Shown: positions 1-6,315, counted from the first letter of the stretch. The stretch: DNA of 7,274 nt from Candidatus Kapaibacterium sp. (GCA_025055465.1 JANWXA010000097.1:1-7274); one strand, 5' to 3'. Notes: a model not told the origin generated them from the sequence alone. Numbers and translations: made by a program.

Positions 1-108
1 GCCCTCCGGCCCCCAAAAGCAGTATGCAGAGCTTACACGCCCTTGAAGGACGGCTCGTTGGAGCAGAGACTTAAGCACTGTTTGACCAATGATACTGCTC
101 CACGCCAT
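1..108 (-). CDS. holB: DNA polymerase III subunit delta' (N-terminal fragment, runs off the window)
   Basis: Reading the minus strand from the ATG at 108-106 gives 36 uninterrupted codons to the window edge. The peptide starts MAWSSIIGQTVLKSLLQRAV and ends AYCFWGPEG. This is the classic start of a clamp-loader AAA+ subunit: an IIGQ box at residues 6-9, a short helix, an 'A-Y-x-F-x-GPEG' strand, and the beginning of the Walker A loop, cut at the G of GPEG. DnaX (tau/gamma) normally has extra residues before its VGQ box and reads GPRG, whereas delta' proteins start this close to the box and often read GPEG, so delta' is preferred. The role would be loading the sliding clamp onto primed DNA during replication. 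It is transcribed away from the permease. Only the first tenth or so of the gene is visible, so a dnaX-like paralogue is not excluded. Confidence 0.75.
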   Translation of the reverse strand, partial: MAWSSIIGQTVLKSLLQRAVLQGRVSSAYCFWGPEG

Positions 109-196
109 AGCTTGGGACGGCTCTCACAACAACACAAAACTACGCCGAAGGGGGAGACTGAAGGAGCGACTGCAATGTTAGGAAAGGCTATGGCGT
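102..196. repeat. 10-bp perfect inverted repeat bracketing the divergent holB/permease spacer
   Basis: ACGCCATAGC at 102-111 is the exact reverse complement of GCTATGGCGT at 187-196, with 75 bp between the arms. The left arm contains the holB start codon (ATG at 108-106 on the minus strand). The right arm contains, in the mirrored position, an ATG at 190-192 on the plus strand. That second ATG is preceded by AGGA at 180-183 with a 6-nt gap, a good ribosome-binding spacing, but opens only a 10-codon frame (to TAA at 220-222), out of frame with the permease. The arms could be operator half-sites, a fold in the leader, or coincidence. Confidence 0.4.
135..142 (-). promoter_or_regulatory. Candidate -7 element (TAnnTTTG type) for holB
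   Basis: On the minus strand the octamer TAGTTTTG fits the Bacteroidota -7 consensus TAnnTTTG. It lies 26 nt upstream of the holB ATG, which would give a leader of about 20 nt. No TTG-type -33 element is seen at the usual spacing: the nearest TTG is about 30 nt upstream. The match alone is short, and the phylum is itself inferred, so this is only a candidate. Confidence 0.2.
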
Positions 197-241
197 CTTT
201 TGTCGTCCTCGGACAGGTCTAACCTTGAGGCAAATGGAGCA

Positions 242-1705
242 ATGAACCGACAGGAGGCAACATTTCGGCGAGAGCTCCGCCTCTTTGATGCTACGATGCT
301 GGTGGTCGGCTCCATGATCGGCTCCGGTATTTTCATAGTCAGTGCTGACATTGCCCGAATGGTCGGAGCCCCCGGTTATCTGCTGCTGGTGTGGGTGCTA
401 ACGGGTGTGTTGACCTTGGTTGCGGCGTTGTGCTACGGAGAGCTGGCGGCATTGTTCCCGCGAGCGGGTGGACAATATGTCTATTTGCAGCAGGCGTATT
501 CACCCCTGGTGGGCTTTCTCTATGGCTGGGCACTCTTCTTGGTCATTCAAACCGGCTCCATTGCGGCCGTTGGGGTAGCATTTGCCAAGTTCACGGCTGT
601 GTTAATCCCATGGTTTTCTGAGAGCAACGTGGTGGCGCAGGTAGCTGGCTTGCGTATCAATGCAGGTCAGCTTTTAGCCATCACCAGTATCATAGTGCTA
701 ACGGTGATCAATCTCCGTGGCGTACGCTTGGGGAAACTTGTGCAGGACACTTTTACAGTCACCAAAACCGCTGCTCTGCTGGGGCTGATTGTTGTGGGGT
801 TGACGCTTGGTCTCAATGCCGAGAGCATTGCTCAGAATTGGGCGAGTTTTTGGGAAGCACAACGCCTGGTGGAAGTAGGAGCGGCTGGTTGGAGCATTGA
901 ACCCCTGGCCGGGGTTGCCTTGCTGTCAGCGATTGGGGCAGCGATGGTCGGCTCGCTCTTTGCGGCCGATGCCTGGAACAACATTACCTTTGCGGCTGCA
1001 GAGGTTGTAGAACCCCAGCGTACAGTCCCTCGCAGTATGGTGTTGGGGGTGCTCGTTGTGACTGTGCTTTATGTTGTGGCGAATATTGCCTATTTGACAG
1101 TGTTGCCGTTGCGCGGAGTGCAGGATGGGGCAACGGTGTGGGAGCGAGGACTGCAGTTTGCTCTACAGGATAGGGTCGGAGCAGCCGCAATGGAGGCGGT
1201 CTTCGGTCCATGGGGAGCGGTCTTGATGGCGGTGTTCATCATGATTTCCACCTTTGGGTGCAACAATGGGCTTATTCTGGCGGGCGCGCGGGTTTACTAC
1301 GCAATGGCACAAGATGGCCTTTTCTTTCGGGCCGCCGGTCGGCTCAATCAACATGCAGTGCCGGGGGTTGCGCTTGTGCTGCAGGCTCTTTGGGCTAGCG
1401 TGTTATGTCTCTCGGGACGCTACGGTGACCTCTTGGACTATATTGTTTTTGCTGTGTTGCTGTTTTACATCGTAACGATTGCTGGGATTTTCGTGTTACG
1501 GCGGAAGATACCACAGGCGGAACGCCCCTATCGGGCCCCGGGCTACCCAGTGCTCCCCCTGCTATATATCCTTGCAGCAGCGGCAATTGCAGTAGATTTG
1601 TTAATAGTGAAACCGCGCTACACAATTGCGGGCCTCCTTCTTGTGCTGAGTGGTGTACCGGTGTACCTTTTTTGGCGGTGGTGGCAACAGCGCTCACGAC
1701 AATAG
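242..1705 (+). CDS. APC-superfamily amino acid permease, LAT/SteT-like
   Basis: This is an inner-membrane amino acid transporter or exchanger of 487 residues, the usual length for a 12-helix APC permease. It shows the family hallmark GSMIGSGIF at residues 23-31 (the broken first helix that binds the substrate backbone), the TM6-region signature FAADAWNNITFAAAEVVEPQR at 240-260, and a C-terminal cytoplasmic loop ERPYRAPGYP at 427-436 before the last two helices. The D-x-W-N-N and E-V-V-E-P-Q pattern is typical of the L-type (LAT) subfamily that includes Bacillus SteT. The actual substrate cannot be read from sequence. The ATG at 242 is chosen because homology-like sequence begins just after it; a TTG at 200 would add 14 polar residues. 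Neither has an ideal ribosome-binding site (GAGG at 227-230 is 11 nt from the ATG). It is the first gene of a tight rightward run, 3 bp before pdxJ. Confidence 0.88.
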   Translation: MNRQEATFRRELRLFDATMLVVGSMIGSGIFIVSADIARMVGAPGYLLLVWVLTGVLTLVAALCYGELAALFPRAGGQYVYLQQAYSPLVGFLYGWALFLVIQTGSIAAVGVAFAKFTAVLIPWFSESNVVAQVAGLRINAGQLLAITSIIVLTVINLRGVRLGKLVQDTFTVTKTAALLGLIVVGLTLGLNAESIAQNWASFWEAQRLVEVGAAGWSIEPLAGVALLSAIGAAMVGSLFAADAWNNITFAAAEVVEPQRTVPRSMVLGVLVVTVLYVVANIAYLTVLPLRGVQDGATVWERGLQFALQDRVGAAAMEAVFGPWGAVLMAVFIMISTFGCNNGLILAGARVYYAMAQDGLFFRAAGRLNQHAVPGVALVLQALWASVLCLSGRYGDLLDYIVFAVLLFYIVTIAGIFVLRRKIPQAERPYRAPGYPVLPLLYILAAAAIAVDLLIVKPRYTIAGLLLVLSGVPVYLFWRWWQQRSRQ

Positions 1706-1708
1706 GGT

Positions 1709-2452
1709 ATGGAGCTCAGTGTCAACGTTGACCATGTGGCGACGGTGCGGGAAGCCCGCGGTGGGACGCAGCCCGATCCGGTCTATGCCGCGATGGTGGC
1801 AGAGTTAGCAGGTGCCTCTGGCATCGTGTGTCATCTTCGGGAAGATAGGCGCCATATCAATGACAGGGATGTGCGACTGCTCCGAGAGGTGGTCAAAACG
1901 CGCCTCAATTTAGAGATGGCGGCTACGGAAGACATGGTGAGCATTGCGCGGGAGCTCTTGCCTGACTTAGTCACCTTAGTGCCGGAACGTCGCCAAGAGC
2001 GGACGACCGAGGGTGGTCTCAACGTCGTGGACCAGCGCCATTATTTGCGCACGGTTGTGGATGTGCTGCATGAGGCGGAGATTCAAGTCAGTGTTTTCGT
2101 GGAGCCGGTGTTAGAGCAAGTCGAAGCTGCTGCAGATATTGGGGCAGATATTGTGGAGCTGCATACTGGCCACTACGCCAACGCGACGACGTCAAAAACC
2201 GCGCAGCAGGAACTTCATCGGCTCCAGAATGCTGCAGAGTTTGCTCGTACACTGGGGCTGCATATAGCGGCTGGACATGGACTCACATACGACAATATTC
2301 TGCCGATTTGCCGAGTCCATGCAATCCAGGATGTAAGTATTGGGCATGCAATTGTAGCGCGAGCCCTGTACGTGGGATTCGAGCAGGCGGTGCGCCAGAT
2401 GGTGGAGCTTATCCGCTACGGGCGTCTGCTACCGCCTTTAGGATTGAGGTGA
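1709..2452 (+). CDS. pdxJ: Pyridoxine 5'-phosphate synthase PdxJ
   Basis: PdxJ closes the pyridine ring in the DXP-dependent vitamin B6 pathway: 3-amino-2-oxopropyl phosphate plus 1-deoxy-D-xylulose 5-phosphate gives pyridoxine 5'-phosphate. It is a cytosolic TIM-barrel enzyme. The 247-residue protein is full length. It keeps the active-site set known from E. coli PdxJ with a constant offset of 3: N6, D8 and H9 in NVDH; H42, R44 and H49 in HLREDRRHI; E69 in RLNLEM; T99 in the phosphate-binding loop; and H190 in AAGHGLTYDN. All catalytic positions I can map are intact, so it should be active. The ATG lies 3 bp after the permease stop, and the TGA overlaps the rsmE ATG by one base, so co-transcription and coupled translation are likely. 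Confidence 0.97.
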   Translation: MELSVNVDHVATVREARGGTQPDPVYAAMVAELAGASGIVCHLREDRRHINDRDVRLLREVVKTRLNLEMAATEDMVSIARELLPDLVTLVPERRQERTTEGGLNVVDQRHYLRTVVDVLHEAEIQVSVFVEPVLEQVEAAADIGADIVELHTGHYANATTSKTAQQELHRLQNAAEFARTLGLHIAAGHGLTYDNILPICRVHAIQDVSIGHAIVARALYVGFEQAVRQMVELIRYGRLLPPLGLR

Positions 2453-3177
2453 TGGAATGTTTGTACGTCCCGGAGCTGGAGCCCAACCAGCGGGTCGTTC
2501 AGCTTTCTGATCCGGCAGAGCTTCGACACCTACGAGCTCTTCGGCTCCGGACGGGTGCACTTGTTGCGCTGAGCAACGGGCGCGGTACCCTTGTGGTGGG
2601 GAAGTTGCAGAGCCATTGGAGGCAACCATCGCAGGCAACCTTCCGTATTGTTGGCGAGCTTGATCCCGGGGAGCTACCTGTGCGTGTTGGTGTAGCTCTC
2701 GGCGTTCTCCAGGAGGGAGAGCGCCTGGAGTTTGCTGTGGAGAAAGCGGTGGAGTTAGGGGTGCGGGAAATCGTGCTGCTCCGTACACGGTATGCGCAGC
2801 CACAGGCTGTGCGTCTTTCACGCTTGCAGGCAAAGGTGCTGGCAGCACTCAAGCAGGCACAGCGTGCCTGGATGCCAGAACTGCGTGGGCCTATGGGGTT
2901 GACGGAATGCTGCGCAACGGTTTTCCCAGCGTATCAGTGTCACGTCGTTGCGGATGCTCTTGGTTCCGTGCCTGTCCTGGACCAGATTCGCTCTGTCTTG
3001 GTGTTGGTTGGGCCTGAAGGGGGATGGACTGTAGAGGAGTTGCAGATGCTGCAACAGTATGGTGCTATGGTATGGTCGTTAGGTAATCGGCGACTTCGCA
3101 GCGAAACCGCTGCTACAGTTGTGCTAAGCCTTGTCGGGCATTTCCTGCGGTCCTCCTCGCTGGCGCAGCGAGCGTAG
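2452..3177 (+). CDS. rsmE: 16S rRNA (uracil-1498-N3)-methyltransferase RsmE
   Basis: RsmE is a SPOUT-class enzyme that uses S-adenosylmethionine to methylate N3 of U1498 in 16S rRNA on the assembled 30S subunit. The protein is 241 residues, normal for the family. An N-terminal PUA-like RNA-binding domain includes the HLRALRLRTGA segment (residues 26-36). The SPOUT domain contains EKAVELGV (97-104), the VGPEGGW loop (186-192) and LGNRRLRSETA (210-220); the last two form the knotted SAM site and are the family's diagnostic motifs. The start at the ATG of TGATG, overlapping the pdxJ stop, is preferred: an upstream in-frame ATG at 2308 would add 48 residues that merely read pdxJ out of frame. It is the last gene of the rightward run and converges on the lipoprotein gene 39 bp away. 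Confidence 0.95.
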   Translation: MECLYVPELEPNQRVVQLSDPAELRHLRALRLRTGALVALSNGRGTLVVGKLQSHWRQPSQATFRIVGELDPGELPVRVGVALGVLQEGERLEFAVEKAVELGVREIVLLRTRYAQPQAVRLSRLQAKVLAALKQAQRAWMPELRGPMGLTECCATVFPAYQCHVVADALGSVPVLDQIRSVLVLVGPEGGWTVEELQMLQQYGAMVWSLGNRRLRSETAATVVLSLVGHFLRSSSLAQRA

Positions 3178-3207
3178 TTGGCTTCCCTACGAATGTGTGC
3201 GGCAATC

Positions 3208-3228
3208 GGAGCGGTGTTATGCTCCTTT
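3208..3228 (+). terminator. Weak candidate terminator after rsmE
   Basis: GGAGC at 3208-3212 pairs with GCTCC at 3221-3225 around an 8-nt loop and is followed by only three T residues. It sits in the convergent junction, and its loop contains the stop codon of the opposing lipoprotein gene. A second hairpin, CTCGCT/AGCGAG at 3156-3172, lies at the very end of rsmE but has no T tract. Either could slow polymerase from both sides; neither is a strong intrinsic terminator. Confidence 0.25.
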
Positions 3229-3927
3229 CCGGGGCAGTTTAGCGACGTCCTTCCGCAGGCTTTCCCCTAATTGCTCTCCAGCCTTCTGGGCTGCATACTC
3301 CAAGATGCGGCGAATTTCCTCCGGTTCCAGCGACAGAAGCCTGCCAGCATTCAAGATGCTGGCAACAGTTGCGACACCAGGGACGAGACCGGCTGCTGTC
3401 GTACGTTGGAGAGGAATTGACGGGTGCTCGCTTTTTTCCCAGACGATCCGAGCACTGGGGCGATGGACAATCCGCGAGCGCACCTTTACCCGCGCGCTGA
3501 CTCCGAAGCTGGAGCTCACGAGCGTGTACTCTTCCAAAATGGTTTCGACTACGAACGGTGGTCTGTCCTCCAAGGAGCGCACAGGCTGCAGTCGGAGGTA
3601 TGACTCGGCGGCCTTCTGAAAGCCCCGTCCAGCAGCCAGCGCCAGCTCCTCGGGTACGATCGCCTGTTGCAGTTTTCGCGAGGCCTCGGCTTCGGCAACG
3701 ATTTCGCCGGCAGTGCGCACAATTTCCAGCATCCATCCCACTTCCGGTGGACGCGCGGTATCGCTGGGTGGCGAAGTAATCCAGACTTCGGTGTTGAAAG
3801 CTTCGGGGGCAACGCGTGTTTCGTAGAGTGCAACAGTATCGAAAATGGGATAGTCACTCAAGCGGTTTGTGTGGCTACAACCCAGTAGAACGAGAGCTGC
3901 ACTAACTATCGCTGCTGTGAGGTGCAT
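3217..3927 (-). CDS. Predicted lipoprotein of unknown function
   Basis: The 236-residue protein begins with a hydrophobic signal segment and a lipobox LLGC, with the acylated cysteine at residue 17, followed by S18. It would therefore be processed by signal peptidase II and anchored by lipid in the cell envelope. The n-region is unusual in lacking Lys/Arg (only His2), but the start is fixed: an in-frame TAG lies three codons upstream of this ATG. The mature part has a helical stretch (about 65-115) and a beta-rich region (about 125-165) with alternating residues such as SARVKVRSRIVHRPSARIVW, a pattern common in periplasmic lipoprotein folds. It ends with a small-residue segment (184-199) and a charged amphipathic C-terminal helix (201-227). 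I do not recognise the family. It lies 63 bp downstream of the glycosyltransferase on the same strand and is probably the last gene of that run. Confidence 0.8.
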   Translation of the reverse strand: MHLTAAIVSAALVLLGCSHTNRLSDYPIFDTVALYETRVAPEAFNTEVWITSPPSDTARPPEVGWMLEIVRTAGEIVAEAEASRKLQQAIVPEELALAAGRGFQKAAESYLRLQPVRSLEDRPPFVVETILEEYTLVSSSFGVSARVKVRSRIVHRPSARIVWEKSEHPSIPLQRTTAAGLVPGVATVASILNAGRLLSLEPEEIRRILEYAAQKAGEQLGESLRKDVAKLPRKGA

Positions 3928-3990
3928 GCCGTACTATAGGGTTGGGGACACAAAAGCTGCCGCGAAAATACGCCGTTGTGCGACACGAGC

Positions 3991-5190
3991 TCAGCAGGAT
4001 GAAGACGGTGTCGGCTGTTCGCGGGGGCCGGCATGGGAGAGCTCTTGCTCCACGTGCCGGAGGAGTTCGGCCCAGCGGTAGCGGATGACTGCTGGACTGA
4101 AATAGGTTTCAAAGTGTTGACGAGCAGTACTGGCATGTTTGTGCCAGAGCCCAGGCTCGTGCCAATAGCGGGCAACAGCCCTGGCGATCTCATCAGGGTG
4201 TGGAGGGGTGAGAAAGCCATTCACACCCGATTGCACCACGTCCGGGATCGCTGCGTGAGGGGTGCTTACTACAGCGCAGCCGGCATTAAGTGCTTCCAGT
4301 ACGACTAGTGGCTGAGCTTCCATCGCATAAGTGGTTGGAAAGACAAGCACATGATTGCGCAAAAGCAATTGTCGTATTACACCAGGCTCATGGATACCGC
4401 CACGGTGGGTCACTCGCGAGCGAAGGCCGAGACGGTCTACTTGGGTGAAGAAATAGCGTGGAGCATCTGCATCGGGCCATTCACCGACGTATGTGAGGTG
4501 GAAGGGGATCTCATCACGTTGTAGCTGTGCTGCGGCTTCCAGCACACGCCAACCTCCCTTCTCCGGAATCATATGCCCAACGAACAGTAAGCGCAGCCCG
4601 GCGCTGAGGTCAGTAGCTCGCAACTTCTGGTGTATTTCCTCCGAAGAACACAGCATCGCACGGGCAATGGGGTTGGGAATGAACGTCACACGGTCTTCGG
4701 GAAGGAGTTTACAAAGGGGTTTAGCTAAGCGGGGAGCAGCAAACACGAAAAAGCGTGCGCGCCGGGCAAGCCAGCCTAAGGTACGGTGCCAAATAGCGGA
4801 GTCGTGGAGGCCCGAAAGCGAGTTGTGCGTCCATACAACAATGGGGCGCTCCTGGGGGATTGCCCACGCAAAGGCGGCGCAGTCCCGGAGATGACCTAGC
4901 CAGTTGCCGGAGAGGATGGCGTAGAGGATGGGGAGTGGATAACGGGCAGTGAAGCTGCGAAGGGTAAGAAGGTAGCGGAGCATCTCCCCGACGCGCTTCA
5001 TGCGGAGCTGTCCGGGAGGGATAATGCGTCCCTCGGGCGGGCGGGCTGCGGAGTTCAGGCAAGTGAATGTGAAGTCGGGGGCCAATAGCTCTACCAGCTC
5101 CTGGGTGGCGATACTCTGGCCGTCGCGTGGGGGGGGAAAGCGTCCGCAGCAGAGCCAGTGGTGGGCGGTGCCTTTGGGATGGGATGCCAT
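3991..5190 (-). CDS. GT4-family glycosyltransferase
   Basis: This 399-residue, two-lobed GT-B glycosyltransferase is predicted to be retaining and to transfer a sugar from a nucleotide-sugar donor. The N-terminal lobe opens with CCGRFPPPRDGQS (residues 14-26), where many GT4 enzymes have a Pro/Gly-rich acceptor loop. The C-terminal lobe shows the linker-to-lobe segment FIPNPIARAM (170-179), LLFVGHMIPEKGGW (201-214, with the conserved Lys at 211), the EX7E motif (E291 and E299 in EAQPLVVLE) and SGVNGFL (321-327). It does not resemble BshA, whose N-terminus is different. The acceptor is unknown; a surface polysaccharide or LPS role is inferred from the neighbouring exported protein and lipoprotein. 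A C8 run lies in codons 18-21. The ATG at 5190 is preceded by GGAG 10 nt upstream. A 138-bp gap separates it from ypdA, so it may have its own promoter. Confidence 0.9.
   Translation of the reverse strand: MASHPKGTAHHWLCCGRFPPPRDGQSIATQELVELLAPDFTFTCLNSAARPPEGRIIPPGQLRMKRVGEMLRYLLTLRSFTARYPLPILYAILSGNWLGHLRDCAAFAWAIPQERPIVVWTHNSLSGLHDSAIWHRTLGWLARRARFFVFAAPRLAKPLCKLLPEDRVTFIPNPIARAMLCSSEEIHQKLRATDLSAGLRLLFVGHMIPEKGGWRVLEAAAQLQRDEIPFHLTYVGEWPDADAPRYFFTQVDRLGLRSRVTHRGGIHEPGVIRQLLLRNHVLVFPTTYAMEAQPLVVLEALNAGCAVVSTPHAAIPDVVQSGVNGFLTPPHPDEIARAVARYWHEPGLWHKHASTARQHFETYFSPAVIRYRWAELLRHVEQELSHAGPREQPTPSSSC
5129..5136 (-). repeat. C8 mononucleotide tract in the glycosyltransferase 5' end
   Basis: Eight consecutive G on the plus strand are C8 in the coding sense. 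They encode the PPP of RFPPPRDG at the start of the glycosyltransferase. The gain or loss of one base would break the reading frame within the first 21 codons. It is the longest homopolymer I noticed in the window. Confidence 0.85.
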
Positions 5191-5223
5191 CAGCTCTGGG
5201 CTCCAGAATAGGGATAGGATACG

Positions 5224-5231
5224 TATTTTTG
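5224..5231 (+). promoter_or_regulatory. Candidate -7 element (TAnnTTTG) on the plus strand
   Basis: TATTTTTG fits the Bacteroidota -7 consensus TAnnTTTG exactly and points rightward, against the flanking genes. It would start transcription near 5236-5239. No TTG-type -33 element is visible in 5195-5210, so the promoter is incomplete. It matters mainly because a terminator-like hairpin lies about 80 nt downstream on the same strand. Confidence 0.2.
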
Positions 5232-5236
5232 TAACT

Positions 5237-5319
5237 GAGCTGAGCGCTGCTCCCTCCCCTGAGCGGCGCGCCAGATGCTCGAGCCTGGGGGTCCCCCAAC
5301 GCCGCCGGGCTCTTTTTTT
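5237..5319 (+). ncRNA. Candidate small RNA in the ypdA-glycosyltransferase gap
   Basis: The proposed transcript starts just after the TATTTTTG octamer and ends in the T7 tract at 5313-5319. It contains a 9-bp stem (5244-5252 with 5261-5269, one G.U pair at 5248/5265) closing an 8-nt pyrimidine loop CCUCCCCU, followed by the terminator hairpin. The loop contains CCUCC, complementary to a GGAGG ribosome-binding site. The stem has a G.U pair on the plus strand that would be an A-C mismatch on the minus strand, and the same is true of one closing pair of the terminator stem, so both structures fold better as plus-strand RNA. No protein of note is encoded here. Expression and conservation are unknown; the elements could be incidental. 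Confidence 0.22.
5281..5319 (+). terminator. Rho-independent-type terminator, plus-strand polarity
   Basis: GAGCC at 5281-5285 pairs with GGCTC at 5308-5312, with a possible extra T.G pair (5286/5307). An alternative or nested hairpin is TGGGG/CCCCA (5286-5290 with 5294-5298). Seven T residues follow at 5313-5319. The T tract follows the hairpin only on the plus strand, so it would stop rightward transcription just before the 3' end of ypdA, not the leftward ypdA message. No plus-strand protein gene is present to be terminated. Confidence 0.45.
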
Positions 5320-5328
5320 ATTTGGAGG

Positions 5329-6315
5329 CTACCGATTGGGGACGTGCTGCCGCTGAATATCGGCAATGATGGGGACGGCATGGGCACGTCCGTTCTCAAT
5401 GAAGACATTCCACGTCTCACAGCCGCAGACGACGGAGCCCGCAACGTAGAGTCCAGGCACAGAGGTCTCAAAAGTCTCCGGATTATACACCGGCACCAAC
5501 GAGGGGCGTTGGAGCTCAATGCCCATGGACTCCAGGAACGGAGCGTTAGGGCGGTATCCCGTGTGGGCAATCACGAAGTCTACCTCCAGCGCGAACCGCT
5601 GCTCGGTAACGAGGTTCCGAAGCCAGAGCCGCTTGGGCTCAATTGCCTCCACGACGGTCTGGAAGTAGGCACGAATCTCCTCCCGGCGGATGCGATTCTC
5701 TATATCCGGCTTGAGCCAGTACTTGACGGACTCCCCAATCCATGCCCTTCGGTGGATGAGGAAGACGGTAGCCCCATGCCGGTAGAGGTCTAAAGCTGTC
5801 TCCACGGCAGAATTCCGTCCGCCGATGACGGCAACGCGGGTGTACACATAGCCGTACGGCTCTACGTAGTAGTGCGTCACATGCGGGAGCTCTTCTCCGG
5901 GCACCTCTAAGGGGTTCGGTTGGTCAAAGTATCCTGTGGCCACGATAACGGTGCGGCCGCACAGAGTTTCCCCGTGGGCAGTGCGAACAGAGAAGAGGCC
6001 GCCATCGCGCTCCACACTCACCACGGGCGTGTAGAGACGGATAGGTAACCGGAAGTATTCAGCGACTCGACGGTAGTATTGGAGGGCCTCCACCCGTGTC
6101 GGGCGCGGATGGGTCGTTGGAAAGGGGATGCCCCCGAGCTCCAGGTTCTCCGCGGTGGAGAAGAAGACCATGTTGGTCGGGAAGCGGCGGATGGAGTCTA
6201 CCAGGGCTCCTTTTTCCAGGATGAGGAAGCGGAGCCCAGCCCGCTGGGCTTCAATCCCGCACGACAGGCCTGTCGGACCGGCTCCGATGATGACTGTGTC
6301 CCAGAGTTCCTCCAT
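5329..6315 (-). CDS. ypdA: YpdA-family bacillithiol disulfide reductase (FAD/NADPH oxidoreductase)
   Basis: This cytosolic flavoenzyme family (YpdA/Bdr) reduces bacillithiol disulfide (BSSB) with NADPH and works with the bacilliredoxins. The protein is 328 residues, the normal length. It has an FAD-binding GAGPTG at 11-16, the family-specific segment FFSTAENLELGGIPF (51-65) with PTRVEALQYYRRV (72-84), ATGYFDQPN (126-134), the NADPH-binding VIGGRNSAVETALDLY (163-178), KPDIENRI (202-209), and the C-terminal FAD loop GLYVAGSVVCG (288-298) with FIENGRAHA (305-313). The cysteine of GPCG reported in Firmicutes YpdA is Thr15 here; Cys19 lies nearby. The start is the ATG of TGATG overlapping the upstream gene's stop; an in-frame start at 6354 would add 13 residues that read the neighbour out of frame. 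No bacillithiol biosynthesis genes are in the window. Confidence 0.92.
   Translation of the reverse strand: MEELWDTVIIGAGPTGLSCGIEAQRAGLRFLILEKGALVDSIRRFPTNMVFFSTAENLELGGIPFPTTHPRPTRVEALQYYRRVAEYFRLPIRLYTPVVSVERDGGLFSVRTAHGETLCGRTVIVATGYFDQPNPLEVPGEELPHVTHYYVEPYGYVYTRVAVIGGRNSAVETALDLYRHGATVFLIHRRAWIGESVKYWLKPDIENRIRREEIRAYFQTVVEAIEPKRLWLRNLVTEQRFALEVDFVIAHTGYRPNAPFLESMGIELQRPSLVPVYNPETFETSVPGLYVAGSVVCGCETWNVFIENGRAHAVPIIADIQRQHVPNR

Noticed and set aside
82..111. E. coli-like promoter for the permease (TTGACC with CATAGC)
   Set aside because: The -10 matches only three of six bases and the site lies inside holB coding sequence; too weak to list.
1..222. Open plus-strand frame from the window edge to TAA at 220-222
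   Set aside because: Low-complexity, polar and unrecognisable, and opposite the holB start, which has convincing clamp-loader motifs.
2308..2451. N-terminal extension of RsmE by 48 residues
   Set aside because: It only reads the end of pdxJ in another frame; the PUA-like domain begins right after the TGATG start.
3432..3437. A6 run in the lipoprotein gene as a programmed frameshift site
   Set aside because: The codon phase is GAA AAA AGC, which does not fit the slippery X XXY YYZ pattern, and the zero frame is complete.
3131..3619. 162-codon plus-strand open frame opposite the lipoprotein gene
   Set aside because: It is rich in Arg and Ser with no recognisable motif and lies antisense to a frame with a signal peptide and lipobox; it is a GC-driven shadow.
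5205..5234. Minus-strand promoter for the glycosyltransferase (TTACAA, 18 bp, TATTCT)
   Set aside because: Matches of 3/6 and 4/6 to the sigma70 consensus are within chance, although the 138-bp gap leaves room for a promoter.
4721..5299. 192-codon minus-strand open frame overlapping the glycosyltransferase N-terminus
   Set aside because: It starts at a TTG inside the terminator-like hairpin and is Pro/Arg-rich without motifs, while the overlapping frame has clear GT4 motifs.
5275..5793. 172-codon plus-strand open frame antisense to ypdA
   Set aside because: No ribosome-binding site or motif; the opposite strand encodes a full YpdA with all signatures.
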